This document shows positions 45,539 to 55,258 of a stretch of 57,286 nucleotides of DNA, piece after piece. How positions within the stretch are numbered: the first letter of the stretch is position 1; the number at the start of each line of letters is the position of its first letter. The translations under genes were made by a program, and so were the position numbers. The stretch comes from Bacteroidales bacterium (GTDB taxonomy: Bacteria; Bacteroidota; Bacteroidia; Bacteroidales; Muribaculaceae). The stretch spans positions 1 through 57,286 of the forward strand of contig JAUNFY010000010.1 of NCBI GenBank assembly GCA_030524805.1, read 5' to 3'. The notes below the pieces were generated by a model. The model had not been told where the DNA came from. It saw nothing but the letters and a program-made list of their open reading frames with translations, and searched no databases.

Positions 45539-45651
45539 ACGCTTTTGTTTTATAGATATACTGAAACTGCTTAAGCAACTTCACTGCGTATATCCTGTGT
45601 TTTTCGTTTATTTTAACAAATAGCGTTCCAATATGGTTTAATATTTCCATC

Positions 45652-45684
45652 AAAAAAAAGAAGCATCCTTATTCAGGATACTTC
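45652..45684 (-). terminator. Terminator of the thioredoxin-fold gene
   Basis: On the minus strand GAAGTATCCT pairs with AGGATGCTTC (one U-G wobble) around a 5-nt loop, followed by eight T. Confidence 0.82.
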
Positions 45685-45688
45685 CTTT

Positions 45689-46135
45689 TTAATCAATCTT
45701 GGCAACAATGCCGTAAGGGTCGATTTTTACAGTCTGAATGCCTTCTTTCTGAAGATATTCCTTCATGATGCTTCTGTTGGCGAAAAATTGATTTTCCATT
45801 GCCAGTCCATCCGCTTCCATCACTTCCTTAGCGATGTCCTGATCGCTATCGATGCAAATGGAGATGTAGCCGGCGCCATTGCGTTCAGACTCTCTTGCGA
45901 GGCGGACATTCCTGATGCGGCTATCCGCATCCTTGATGCTCCAGAAATTCAATATCACCTCCTGTCCTTTCATCTCCGACAGGCTTGCGGTGAAACCATT
46001 GGAATTCTCCACGCTGAATTCAGGGGCCTGGTTGCCTACCTCAAGCGGAACATTTACTGTGGATATCGCGGAAGTGAGAGCCACTATCCCCGCTACGCCC
46101 ACGGCAGCGCCCGCCATTTTCAGTTTGAAATTCAT
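45689..46135 (-). CDS. Exported thioredoxin-fold protein lacking the CxxC site
   Basis: 148 residues with an N-terminal hydrophobic signal or anchor (about 5-27). The rest has the AhpC/TlpA-like thioredoxin fold: GNQAPEFSVENSNG, then LNFWSIKDADSRIRNVRL where active members have FWxxWCxxC. The only Cys is C94 (ISICIDSD), in a buried strand position. It cannot be a normal thiol oxidoreductase and may be a binding or scaffold variant. It has its own terminator; clpB lies downstream on the same strand. Confidence 0.75.
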   Translation of the reverse strand: MNFKLKMAGAAVGVAGIVALTSAISTVNVPLEVGNQAPEFSVENSNGFTASLSEMKGQEVILNFWSIKDADSRIRNVRLARESERNGAGYISICIDSDQDIAKEVMEADGLAMENQFFANRSIMKEYLQKEGIQTVKIDPYGIVAKID

Positions 46136-46449
46136 AAAATAAAATTTAGGTTAAACTTACCCGGAAAAGGCATCGCGTCGACGCGGGCCAAGGAGACTTC
46201 CGGGGCGTTTCGGACTTTTCGGCATTAAAACTGCAAATTGCCGCCCATAACATCACTGACATCAATAGAAATCAATGATTTAAGAGCCAAAACTTAACTT
46301 AAGGCGCGACTCCTCTGAATCGCACTCCATAGATTATAACGCTAAAAGAGGCAAAATAGTTCACGAAAATATGTTTTATAACATATTTTTCTTGTCGCGG
46401 CTCACTGTTTCGGGGATAATTTCGACCCTGAAAAGACTCTCTGAAGGCA
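46136..46449. other. Intergenic region between sprA and the thioredoxin-fold gene
   Basis: 314 bp. It contains an AT-rich 10-bp hairpin, AAAATATGTT against AACATATTTT (46366-46375 and 46380-46389), downstream of sprA on the minus strand, with a weak T-run. Nothing else is recognised; no confident promoter is seen for the thioredoxin-fold gene. Confidence 0.5.
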
Positions 46450-49400
46450 TCAGCGTGCGAGCGACATGTTGATCGATACTCCGAAGTTGGAGTTGGAGGT
46501 CGGGAAGGCAGACGACGACACAAGCGGGGTGTTGACCTGATGATCGAAATAGGCCGACAACGTGATGCGGCGGCTCAGCACATAGCTTGCCATGAAGTTG
46601 AGCGAGAACGACTGGGTGCCCTGCGTCGCCTGCGTATATGCTGTCTCTATGCGCCTGATAAGGCTTGAATTGTTGGCGAAGTTCAGGTCGAGGTCGACGG
46701 TGAGGTCGTTGCTCACGCCTCCCTGACGGCTGCCGATCTTGATGATCTTGTTGAAATTGGCAATCTTGTAGCCCGCACCAATCGTGATCTGCTTGGAACC
46801 TGTCTCTACTATCTGGCCGGCCTGAGAGTTCAGGTTGAGGGTACGGCTGTCGACATACTGCATGTTGAGCTTCAGACCGTTGTTGAGGGTGGCGTTGAAT
46901 CCGATTAGCGGGTTGAACCTTTCCGTGATGGCCACCGACGAAACATTATAGGGCGACGACGGCATCGGCGACTGCGTGGATTCGTTGAGGGTGAATCCGT
47001 AATCGCCATCCACTCCTATCCAGTTGAGATAGGAAGTGTAGCTGCCGGCCGAATAAGTACAATTGTAGGCGTGCTGCACCGTAAACGACTTGAACCATTT
47101 CTTCATGTTGCCGAGATTGATGAATCCGTCGTAAGTGATCTTCCAGTTGGGCAGCATAGACGACAATCCGGGGAACAGGTTGAGCGTAACCTTTTTCGGA
47201 TCAGAACCGCTGTAGGCGGCGAGGAAAGCGGGAATCAGGACATCGCTCGAAGTGCGGCTCACGCTACCCACCTCGGGATTATAGACTGTGCCACCGAGCG
47301 GATTGCCTTCCATGAAACCGGTCTGCGGATAGTGCATACCGGCATATTTCTCCTCATACCGGCTTGCAATGACCGGTATATACTCAAGGAAGCGGTTGAA
47401 CGCCTCGGAGTTGTAGCCATCCGATGCCTTGCTTGATTTAAGGGCGGTTTTGAGGGCCACGTGAGTGCGGGTGTAGCTGCCTGTACGCGATGTAGGCATG
47501 CCGCTATACATGAACTGCACCTGATTCGTGCGGTTATCAGTCAGATTGTCGGTAAGCGTTATCTTCAGCCCGCGGATAGGCTCAAGAGTGAGTTCGAAAT
47601 GGAATTCCTCGCCCATGTTCCATACCGCCGGCGACGTGTTCTGTCCGTCGGTAAGAAGCCATCCGCGGTCGAGCGCTTTGTCTACAAACGATTCGTCGTA
47701 GAAGCCAAACGCAAAGTCGAGGCCCGGCGCCATAGGACCGTATTTCTGCGACTGCCCGAAGATATCACCCACTTCCGGGCTGAAGAGCGGGAGGTTGAGC
47801 GAATGATTCTGTCGCCACCTGAACGAGAGGCTGCGGGGCATCATCACAAACCGCAGCGAGTAGTCGCGCAGTTCTTTTGCCCAGTTTATCTTGTTGGCAT
47901 CCTTGCGCTCGCGCACCGTGATGTCTACAATCTGAGTGCCGCGGTTCTGGATCTCTACCTTGTTGTTGTCCACAATCCTGGTGGTCAGTTTGAATGGCTT
48001 GCCATCCACCTTGCCATATACTGCCACTTTCTTAGTCTTCAGATTATGCACAAACATAGTGGCGGAGTCGGGCGAGAGCTGTATGCTCTTCTCCACCTTT
48101 CTCAAGTCATCTTCCTTCGCGTCCTTATCCTTCTTGGCGGCGGATGCGCCCTTGCTGAGGTTCTTGCCGTTGCGGTTGTTTCTCGAATTGCTGCTGCGAT
48201 TGGAGAAACGCTGGTTGATTTCCTTCAGCAGTTTGCTGTGGTTGTAGAGCGTCTCGAAATTAAACCGGGCATCGGCATTCCATGTCGACTGGTTGCGGAT
48301 GGTGTTGCCCATGTCGACATCCTGCACCTGCACTCCCCTGTCCCATTGATAGGTCGATGTGTAGCTCACGTTTGCAGTGATGTAGTCAAGGAAAGGAATC
48401 TTGCTGAAAGGAGCCTTGTAGCTTCCGGTGAATGTCTGGTTATAGTTCCAGGGCGTGCCAAGACCTTTGATCGAATTGATCACGGTGTCCTTCCAATCGC
48501 GGTATTTGTCGGGGAAGAGTTTCTTGTTGACCGCACCTATGGTTTCCTCGATGCGCGCCGTGGTGTTGCTTTCAAACGAGAATGTGAGCGACTGCAGCAG
48601 ATTCCAGTTGAGCGAGAGCTGGCGATCCCAGAGGAAGTTCTTGCTCACCTGCACGGGCAACTGCATGTTGGCGTCGATCTCCGAGCGGGTCTGCTCCTCA
48701 TAGTAGTGGCGCGACATGCTGGTGTAGAACGTCAGATTATTGAATAGCCAGTTGATTTGCCATTCCTTGAGGAATTTCTGAAGTTTCGACTTTCCGGTAA
48801 GCTTCGAGAATGGTTTCCAGGGCTTCACGTATGGAGAATAATTGTACTGGAACGAGCCGCGGTAGTCCGACGTGTTCTCGTATTCAGTGGTCGGATCCAT
48901 GTTGCGCTGCTTGTTGAAGTTGAATGCCACGGTGAAGTTGGCTGGGTCCCAGGGCATCGCGTTCTTCGAAGTCACGTTAAACCGCAGGTTGCTTATCGAG
49001 AATGATTCGGTCACTTTTTTGGTAAGCGCATAATTCTTGATGGAATCTTTCTCGGCTTTGGTCACAGCCGCCTCAAGGGCATCCTTAAGCAGGATGTCCT
49101 GGTCGAGCGGATTGTATTTTGGCGTCGATGTCTCGCTGCTCCGCGAATAATAGACGGGGGCGGAGAGTTTCACCTTCTCGGGCAGCAGACGCCCCACGTT
49201 GCCCTGTATCGCGAAATTATACTGGTCGTAATTGTCAAGACGACGTGCCGAGAGGCCCTGGTCGACGCTGCCGAAGCCGGCGGTCTCCTTGTGCATGGAG
49301 AAGTTGACGGTGGCTATGTCGGAAAGGGCAACGTTGGCATTCACCTTGGCAGCCCAACCGCCATCCTGATTAAATTCAGTGACCTTTAGTTCGTTGACCC

Positions 49401-52400
49401 AGACCGTACCGTTTTTCACCGTGTTCGACTTGTTTCTCACGCCGACGAGCATGGTGCGCACATCGCTCAGCGACGGGTTGCCCATCACCGACACCGTATT
49501 GCGCTGATTGTTGGGATCGCGCATCGAGTAGAGATATCGGTAACCGGCACCTTCCGTTCCGGCCGACATCTCATGGTTGCGGGCAACCTTCGCATCGGTG
49601 AAGAGCTCGAGCGGAAGATCGAGGAAGTTGTTCTCCGGCCACACTATCCAGCGGTCGGCTGAAGACATGTTGTTGTATTGATCGCTCGGCGGTGTGATGT
49701 CGAGCGGAATCTCATATTCATAATAGTTGTTCTTCACGTCCGAACCGACACGCACGAAGATGGCCAGGTCGCCGTTCTTGAGGTTGGTGCGGTCGTCGAT
49801 GTCAGCCTCTGCATGCACCCACATCTGCAATCTTTTGTAGATGCGGAGGTCCATCTGGGTGTTCTTGTATATGCCGCGTGCGTCGCCGGGCTGGAGTCCG
49901 GTGAGTTTCAGCTGCAGCGACTGCTCGTTGAGCTGGGTGGCGGTAGCGGCGCTCGCATCCTGAATACGCGACACACCCGGCGGCAGCACATAGTTGACGG
50001 GCGACCGCTTCGAGTTTTCCTCTATATTCACCACGCTCATGTCGAGTTCGCCTTCAGCGGGTGCATCATTGCGCGAATTAAGGTTGAACTTATAGTCGCG
50101 CCATTCGCCTCTCACGAGTTCGAGCGAACCGAAACGCAGATGGGTCACTTCCGAAAAGCCGGTCATGAACATGCGGGCAAAGCGAATGGTGGAGAAATCG
50201 GTGATACCGCCCACCACCTTGTCGGGACTCGACAAGGGAATCTTGAATTGATACCATACAGCCTCCTGCGACCCGTTTCTTGTAGTGATCTGTGTCACCT
50301 GCTTGTCGGTGACATAGTTTCGGCCAACCTCGAGGTCTTCCGGACGTATCGACACATGATACTGGAAATAGCGCTCATATTCGTTGAGCGTGTTGTCCTG
50401 GTTGATGTCTTCCACATCGGGCACGGAACGGCTCGACTGATACTGCGGATTGGTGCTCTGGTCGGGCGAAAGGGAGTTGCCCTCCACCCCGTTGTAGCGC
50501 TTGTAGCGGTCAAGAATGGAGGTGTGCTGAGCATCGTAGTAGTCGGAGCGGAAGAAATGATAGTTGTCGCCTGCCGGGTCGTTGAATACCGACATAGGGT
50601 CGTCCTGCATCCGTGCTACGGTCTCTGCCGACAGTTTGCTGCGCAGGTTTTCCACAAACTGCGAATAAGTCGGGAACGTAAATTCCTCTTCAGTCGAGAT
50701 TCCGTCGAGACCAACGTCCTGGAGCGGACGCGCGTCAGGGGTGTTCTCAAAGGCGTAGGTGAGCGAGTTCTGTTTCGACACCTTACCCCATACTGTTTCC
50801 TCTATGAAATCGTTGTTACCGTCTACCGGCAATCCGTTTTCATAACTCTTCATGCCGTCTTTCAGGATATCTTCCGAAATCTCGCCGAAGTTGAAATAGA
50901 GGTCGCCGCCGGGATTAGGGCCCGCATCCTTGTCGAGGAAGGGATCGAGGAGCCAGAACTGGATATATTCCACGTTGGAGGTCTCGAAGTTAGAGTTCTC
51001 GATGCGGCGCATGATGCCACCCCAGCGCTTCTCCGGATTCAGCAGATAGCCGTCGGGATCGATATTGTCGGAGTCAACGTTGTAAGGGCCGCGCTCCTTC
51101 GGATAGAAGGAGAGGTTGAGAGTCTGAATGTAGTTTGCGTCGCCGTAGTTTGTATCGCGTCCCGGATAAATCTCCCTCACCTGAATTTCCCTAACGTAAG
51201 GATTCGACAGCTGCTTCAGGTCATTTTTCAGATAACCGGGAAGCATCGAACTGTTTTTCTGGGTGAAGATACGGTCGATATAGTTCCATGCAAGCAGGGC
51301 ACGGTTCTTGCCGTAGTCAGGGTTGTTGCTCAGGAGTGCCTCCGGGAACAGGGCGTCGGGAGAATTGTCCTGGGGTGTCGATGCCAGAAACCAGCTGTAG
51401 GGATTGCGAAGGTCCACTCCCGTCTGCGATGTCTCGAAGTCGTCGATGTAGGAACTGCCCTGATTGGTGCCCGTCTTCTGTTTTGCCGGCACCAGCTGTG
51501 CATACTCGGCTGTAAGGCTGAGCGAGGAGGGAACGGTGGCGTTGATGGTCGGCACTTTGTTGAGCAGGTCGGTCAGCCACATGAATTGTTTGTTGTAGCT
51601 GAGGTTGAAACCGAACATGGTATTGTTGATCAGCTCCTCCCCTATGCCGACTTTTTCGGTTAGCGATTTCTCTCCGAAATGCAGCAGTGTACCCCCTAAC
51701 GTAAAGTCTTTGTTGAATTTATATTGCGCGTCAAGTCCCATCAGCGTCTTGCGCTGCATCGAGAACATCGACTGGTTTTCAAGCGACACACTCACGCTAG
51801 TGCCCGAATCAATGATGCTCTGGTTGGTTATGGTCACAATACCCATCGAGTAGTCTACGGTGTAGTCGCTGTTTTCGGTCAGCACCGCTCCACCGGCTGT
51901 CACCACCACCGATCCTCGCGGCACGTTCATTGCGCCAAGGTTGATGGTGCTTCCGCGCCCCGATGTGTATTCTCCTTTCAGTGTGTATTTGTTTTTGTCG
52001 GCAAATTGCTTCGCCACCACCAATGTGGAGTCGTAAAGTTCCTGATATACGTAGGGTTCGGCGAGCACGTCGTTATTGATGGCGCGCCGCAGGTTGCTGC
52101 CGAAAGGTTCCGCCACGGGGAAGATGATCTTGCCGTTTGAGGTCTGGATGGTATATCCCTCGATGAAGTCGAACACGCCGTCGCTCACCGACTCGCCGTT
52201 GGAGTCGATGCGGTCAAGTCCCATCACCTGAATCAGCGGCTTGTTGGCTATCGACGCCACCGGCAGGTAAGGTATCTCCACACCTGTAGAGTCGCTAAGG
52301 AACTTGATGTTCATCTTGAAGTTATTCTTCTGAATCTGATAGGCACCGAGACTATAGACGTTTTTCATCATCAGCTGCCACATCGGGAGCTTGGGAGTCA

Positions 52401-53952
52401 CGGTGGTGCCCCTCAGCATCTTCAGGTAGAGCGCCGACTCGGTCGATGTCACATCGCCCGAGAACTCACCTACCTGATATACCTTGCCGTTGAAGGTATA
52501 TTCAAATGCGACCGCGAGCACCTCGTCGGTATTCAGCGCCTGCTTCAGCGATATATATCCAAGCGCCTGATTAAGGGTGTATTCGCTTGAATTAAGCAAC
52601 CTTGCGCTCTCCACCTTCTCGAAATCCTTGCCGCCTTCGATGCCGTAGGCATTGAGCGGTTTCAACACTTCCGTCACCTGATTTATGTTTCGGGCGTCAG
52701 GATACTGCGTCTTCAATACGGTAAGCAGGTTGTTGCTGCTGTTTGAAGGCACCGGCAAGGTCATGTCGGGCGTCCAAAAATCGTTGGCAAGGCGCGTGTT
52801 TTCACCCAGGTCCATGAATGCCACGAAGTTGCGGCTCTCGTCAAATTTCTGCGTCTTGTTTGTCACCCACACCTCTATGCGCGTGATGTTGATGCCCGAT
52901 GCCACGTATGGCAGCTTGGCGCAGAACTGATCGTAGTGTTCATAGAAGTATTGGCTCAGGAAGAAGTGACGGTTGGCATCGTAGTCGGCCGCGCTTATCT
53001 CGAATTCGGTAGACTGCACACCGCCTTTGGTGGAAATCGACTTAGACTCGGAATTCTGCTGCGAAATAAGTCCGGTGAGCGTCAGCTTGCCGAATTGCAG
53101 TTTAGCCTTTGCACCGAAAAGGGCTGTACCGCCGCGAATAAGGCTGCTCCCTGTGGTCATGCTCACGTTGCCGGCCTCTATATTCTTGATTATCTCGTCT
53201 TCCTTACCCTCATATTGAAGTTTCAGTTTCTGCGAATCGAAGTTGAAGGTGGCATCGGTGTTGTAGTTCATGTTAAACTTCATCTTGTCGCCCACCGATG
53301 CGTTGATAGTGGCCTGAATCTTCTGGTTGAAGTCGAAATATGTCTTTCTTCTCGACTTGAGCGAGAGCGAGGGGTTGTCGGTTTTGTTGCTCTTCACGCC
53401 TGCCGACAGCTGGATGGAGCCCTGCGTGGTAAGACGCACGCCACCCGGACCGAACACCTTCTCAAGCGGGCCGAGCGCGAAATTCATATCAAGGATGTTG
53501 AATGGTTCTTTCCCTTTCTGCTCGAAGTTGGCGGTGTTTTGCGAGCGGAAGTAATCATACATCTCCTGACGGTTGACCATATCGTGATAGTCTTCAGCCG
53601 TCATCATGAAAGGAGTGATTATGTCTTTCTCTCCTATCCTGGTGTGAAGCACATACATTCCCGACTCCGGATCGTATATGGCCTGCGTGGTTATGTTGGA
53701 TGGGTCGCGCAGGTCGAGAGGGTGCTCGCCGCCGCGATAGTCTTCAGCCTCTATCGCGACAGTCGGCTTCACCGGCGATATGAGTTCAACGGAGTCGCCT
53801 CCCGTAGCCTGAGTGTCGGGCACGGGTGGAGGCGGCGGGGGCGCGAGTGTGGACTTGGTGTATTGGGAAAACGACGCAAGAGAAATCAGCAGCACTGACG
53901 CCAGCGCTGCCACTACCCTGATATGCAATATATTGTTACGTCGTTCTCTCAA
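46450..53952 (-). CDS. sprA: Type IX secretion translocon SprA (Sov)
   Basis: Giant outer-membrane beta-barrel that forms the pore of the type IX secretion system and passes folded cargo. 2,500 residues, within the family range. It starts with a signal peptide (about 13-30), then the Pro run STLAPPPPPPVPDT. The body is a long series of amphipathic strands with repeated aromatic-ended segments (for example LNMQYVDSRTLNLNSQ, ITLSAYFDHQVN) and ends in a strand-like VSINMSLAR. The family forms a 36-strand barrel (established knowledge). The ruvA stop is 4 bp upstream, a conserved pairing. Other T9SS core genes (porK-N, porV) are not in this window. Confidence 0.95.
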   Translation of the reverse strand: MRERRNNILHIRVVAALASVLLISLASFSQYTKSTLAPPPPPPVPDTQATGGDSVELISPVKPTVAIEAEDYRGGEHPLDLRDPSNITTQAIYDPESGMYVLHTRIGEKDIITPFMMTAEDYHDMVNRQEMYDYFRSQNTANFEQKGKEPFNILDMNFALGPLEKVFGPGGVRLTTQGSIQLSAGVKSNKTDNPSLSLKSRRKTYFDFNQKIQATINASVGDKMKFNMNYNTDATFNFDSQKLKLQYEGKEDEIIKNIEAGNVSMTTGSSLIRGGTALFGAKAKLQFGKLTLTGLISQQNSESKSISTKGGVQSTEFEISAADYDANRHFFLSQYFYEHYDQFCAKLPYVASGINITRIEVWVTNKTQKFDESRNFVAFMDLGENTRLANDFWTPDMTLPVPSNSSNNLLTVLKTQYPDARNINQVTEVLKPLNAYGIEGGKDFEKVESARLLNSSEYTLNQALGYISLKQALNTDEVLAVAFEYTFNGKVYQVGEFSGDVTSTESALYLKMLRGTTVTPKLPMWQLMMKNVYSLGAYQIQKNNFKMNIKFLSDSTGVEIPYLPVASIANKPLIQVMGLDRIDSNGESVSDGVFDFIEGYTIQTSNGKIIFPVAEPFGSNLRRAINNDVLAEPYVYQELYDSTLVVAKQFADKNKYTLKGEYTSGRGSTINLGAMNVPRGSVVVTAGGAVLTENSDYTVDYSMGIVTITNQSIIDSGTSVSVSLENQSMFSMQRKTLMGLDAQYKFNKDFTLGGTLLHFGEKSLTEKVGIGEELINNTMFGFNLSYNKQFMWLTDLLNKVPTINATVPSSLSLTAEYAQLVPAKQKTGTNQGSSYIDDFETSQTGVDLRNPYSWFLASTPQDNSPDALFPEALLSNNPDYGKNRALLAWNYIDRIFTQKNSSMLPGYLKNDLKQLSNPYVREIQVREIYPGRDTNYGDANYIQTLNLSFYPKERGPYNVDSDNIDPDGYLLNPEKRWGGIMRRIENSNFETSNVEYIQFWLLDPFLDKDAGPNPGGDLYFNFGEISEDILKDGMKSYENGLPVDGNNDFIEETVWGKVSKQNSLTYAFENTPDARPLQDVGLDGISTEEEFTFPTYSQFVENLRSKLSAETVARMQDDPMSVFNDPAGDNYHFFRSDYYDAQHTSILDRYKRYNGVEGNSLSPDQSTNPQYQSSRSVPDVEDINQDNTLNEYERYFQYHVSIRPEDLEVGRNYVTDKQVTQITTRNGSQEAVWYQFKIPLSSPDKVVGGITDFSTIRFARMFMTGFSEVTHLRFGSLELVRGEWRDYKFNLNSRNDAPAEGELDMSVVNIEENSKRSPVNYVLPPGVSRIQDASAATATQLNEQSLQLKLTGLQPGDARGIYKNTQMDLRIYKRLQMWVHAEADIDDRTNLKNGDLAIFVRVGSDVKNNYYEYEIPLDITPPSDQYNNMSSADRWIVWPENNFLDLPLELFTDAKVARNHEMSAGTEGAGYRYLYSMRDPNNQRNTVSVMGNPSLSDVRTMLVGVRNKSNTVKNGTVWVNELKVTEFNQDGGWAAKVNANVALSDIATVNFSMHKETAGFGSVDQGLSARRLDNYDQYNFAIQGNVGRLLPEKVKLSAPVYYSRSSETSTPKYNPLDQDILLKDALEAAVTKAEKDSIKNYALTKKVTESFSISNLRFNVTSKNAMPWDPANFTVAFNFNKQRNMDPTTEYENTSDYRGSFQYNYSPYVKPWKPFSKLTGKSKLQKFLKEWQINWLFNNLTFYTSMSRHYYEEQTRSEIDANMQLPVQVSKNFLWDRQLSLNWNLLQSLTFSFESNTTARIEETIGAVNKKLFPDKYRDWKDTVINSIKGLGTPWNYNQTFTGSYKAPFSKIPFLDYITANVSYTSTYQWDRGVQVQDVDMGNTIRNQSTWNADARFNFETLYNHSKLLKEINQRFSNRSSNSRNNRNGKNLSKGASAAKKDKDAKEDDLRKVEKSIQLSPDSATMFVHNLKTKKVAVYGKVDGKPFKLTTRIVDNNKVEIQNRGTQIVDITVRERKDANKINWAKELRDYSLRFVMMPRSLSFRWRQNHSLNLPLFSPEVGDIFGQSQKYGPMAPGLDFAFGFYDESFVDKALDRGWLLTDGQNTSPAVWNMGEEFHFELTLEPIRGLKITLTDNLTDNRTNQVQFMYSGMPTSRTGSYTRTHVALKTALKSSKASDGYNSEAFNRFLEYIPVIASRYEEKYAGMHYPQTGFMEGNPLGGTVYNPEVGSVSRTSSDVLIPAFLAAYSGSDPKKVTLNLFPGLSSMLPNWKITYDGFINLGNMKKWFKSFTVQHAYNCTYSAGSYTSYLNWIGVDGDYGFTLNESTQSPMPSSPYNVSSVAITERFNPLIGFNATLNNGLKLNMQYVDSRTLNLNSQAGQIVETGSKQITIGAGYKIANFNKIIKIGSRQGGVSNDLTVDLDLNFANNSSLIRRIETAYTQATQGTQSFSLNFMASYVLSRRITLSAYFDHQVNTPLVSSSAFPTSNSNFGVSINMSLAR

Positions 53953-53956
53953 GTTG

Positions 53957-54538
53957 TCAAAGCATGGTCAATGCCAATTTAATGGCTTTTTCAGTCGTGA
54001 GCCCCGGCGAGTCGGTGAAGATTTTCTTGAGGGCCTGGCGGCTTGCCTGCGGATTGAATCCGAGCATGACGAGTGCCGCGCAAGCGTCGTCGAAAGCTTC
54101 CGACGCAACGGTTCCACTTGTAGGTAACGTAATATCCGTGCTTTTTATTTTGTCTTTGAGGTCTACTATAATTCTTTGTGCCGTCTTTCCGCCTATTCCC
54201 TTCACGCTTTTCAATGCCGCCGGGTTGTCGGTGGCTATCGCGTCAACAAGTTGGTCGGCCGTGAGCGACGACATTATGATCCGCGCAGTGTTGGGGCCTA
54301 CCCCGCTCACACCTATCAACATGCGGAACAGTTCGCGCGACTGCCGCGAGAGGAAACCGAACAGATCATGAGCATCTTCCCTTATCGATTCATGCACGAA
54401 AAGTTTCACCTGCTTCAGATTCTGCAGCGCGGCATAATCCATAAGCGTGATATTCACTCCGTAACCGACTCCTGAACATTCAATCACCGCCCTTGTAGGC
54501 TCAAGCTCCCCTATCTCTCCGTTCAAGTATTCTATCAT
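53957..54538 (-). CDS. ruvA: Holliday junction DNA-binding protein RuvA
   Basis: Binds four-way junctions and directs the RuvB branch-migration motor. N-terminal OB domain (MIEYLNGEIGELEPTRAVIE), two helix-hairpin-helix motifs (LIGVSGVGPNTARII and VKGIGGKTAQRIIVDLKDK) and the C-terminal RuvB-contacting domain (EAFDDACAALVMLGF). 193 residues is normal. Upstream of sprA by 4 bp, so cotranscribed. It shares mirror-image promoters with the divergent recR. Confidence 0.96.
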   Translation of the reverse strand: MIEYLNGEIGELEPTRAVIECSGVGYGVNITLMDYAALQNLKQVKLFVHESIREDAHDLFGFLSRQSRELFRMLIGVSGVGPNTARIIMSSLTADQLVDAIATDNPAALKSVKGIGGKTAQRIIVDLKDKIKSTDITLPTSGTVASEAFDDACAALVMLGFNPQASRQALKKIFTDSPGLTTEKAIKLALTML

Positions 54539-54541
54539 CTT

Positions 54542-54581
54542 TTTCCTAAACTGTTCTATTATTTCCTAAGCTGTTCTATTA
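54542..54581. repeat. 20-bp tandem duplication in the ruvA leader
   Basis: TTTCCTAAACTGTTCTATTA (54542-54561) is followed directly by a copy with one A-to-G change (54562-54581). It lies between the ruvA start and its predicted transcription start. Confidence 0.85.
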
Positions 54582-54592
54582 ATGAGAATCTA

Positions 54593-54626
54593 TTGCAAAA
54601 TTACTATTTTTTTGCTAATTTTGCAA
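54593..54626. promoter_or_regulatory. Overlapping mirror-image promoters of recR and ruvA
   Basis: Plus strand: TTG 54593-54595, 20 bp, TAATTTTG 54616-54623 (recR). Minus strand: TTG 54624-54626, 20 bp, TAATTTTG 54596-54603 (ruvA). The whole is an 11-bp inverted repeat, TTGCAAAATTA and TAATTTTGCAA, so each -7 box lies next to the other promoter's -33 element. Confidence 0.75.
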
Positions 54627-54627
54627 C

Positions 54628-55236
54628 ATGAATCAGTCTTTCAATTCGCAATTACTCGACAACGCCGTAGCGCAGCTCGCGAAACTCCCCGGAGTAGGCC
54701 GCAAAACAGCCCTTCGCCTTGCCCTGCATCTCCTCCGGCAGGATCTTGAGGAGGCCGTTGCCCTCGGCGAATCGATCATCGACATGCGAAAGAACATCCG
54801 ATACTGCAAGGTGTGCCACAACATTTCCGAAAAAGACATGTGCGACATCTGCGCCTCCGCAAGCCGTGACTCATCTACGGTATGCGTGGTGGAGAACGTG
54901 AAGGATCTGCTCGCCATCGAGTCGACGCACGAGCATTCAGGTCTTTATCATGTGCTCGGAGGTGTCATCTCACCCCTCGACGGAGTTTCACCGTCCGATC
55001 TTGAGATAGCATCGCTCGTGGATCGCGTAGCAGCCGGCGGCATCAATGAGGTCATCCTCGCTCTCAGCCCCACAATGGAAGGCGACACCACCAACTTCTA
55101 CATCTCGCGTAAGCTCGCGCCCTTCGATGTCAAAATCAGCATGCTTGCGCGCGGCGTCAGCATAGGCAACGACCTTGAATACACCGATGAGTTCACTCTC
55201 GGCCGCTCAATAGTGAACCGTGTACCTTACAAATAA
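54628..55236 (+). CDS. recR: Recombination mediator RecR
   Basis: Works with RecO (and RecF) to load RecA at gaps. N-terminal helix-hairpin-helix ([22 protein letters not shown]), C4 zinc finger (Cys 60, 63, 72, 75: CKVC to CDIC), a Toprim domain ([14 protein letters not shown]) and the C-terminal Walker-B-like region. 202 residues is normal, so the ATG at 54628 is the right start. It begins only 5 bp after the -7 box, so the transcript may be leaderless. Confidence 0.96.
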   Translation: MNQSFNSQLLDNAVAQLAKLPGVGRKTALRLALHLLRQDLEEAVALGESIIDMRKNIRYCKVCHNISEKDMCDICASASRDSSTVCVVENVKDLLAIESTHEHSGLYHVLGGVISPLDGVSPSDLEIASLVDRVAAGGINEVILALSPTMEGDTTNFYISRKLAPFDVKISMLARGVSIGNDLEYTDEFTLGRSIVNRVPYK

Positions 55237-55258
55237 CCGTCACCCTTACAGATAAATA

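Noticed and set aside
49678-51663. 661-codon open frame opposite sprA, and smaller ones at 47461-48747 and 52936-53898
   Set aside because: Long antisense frames arise from the base composition of sprA; none has a promoter, start context or family motif.
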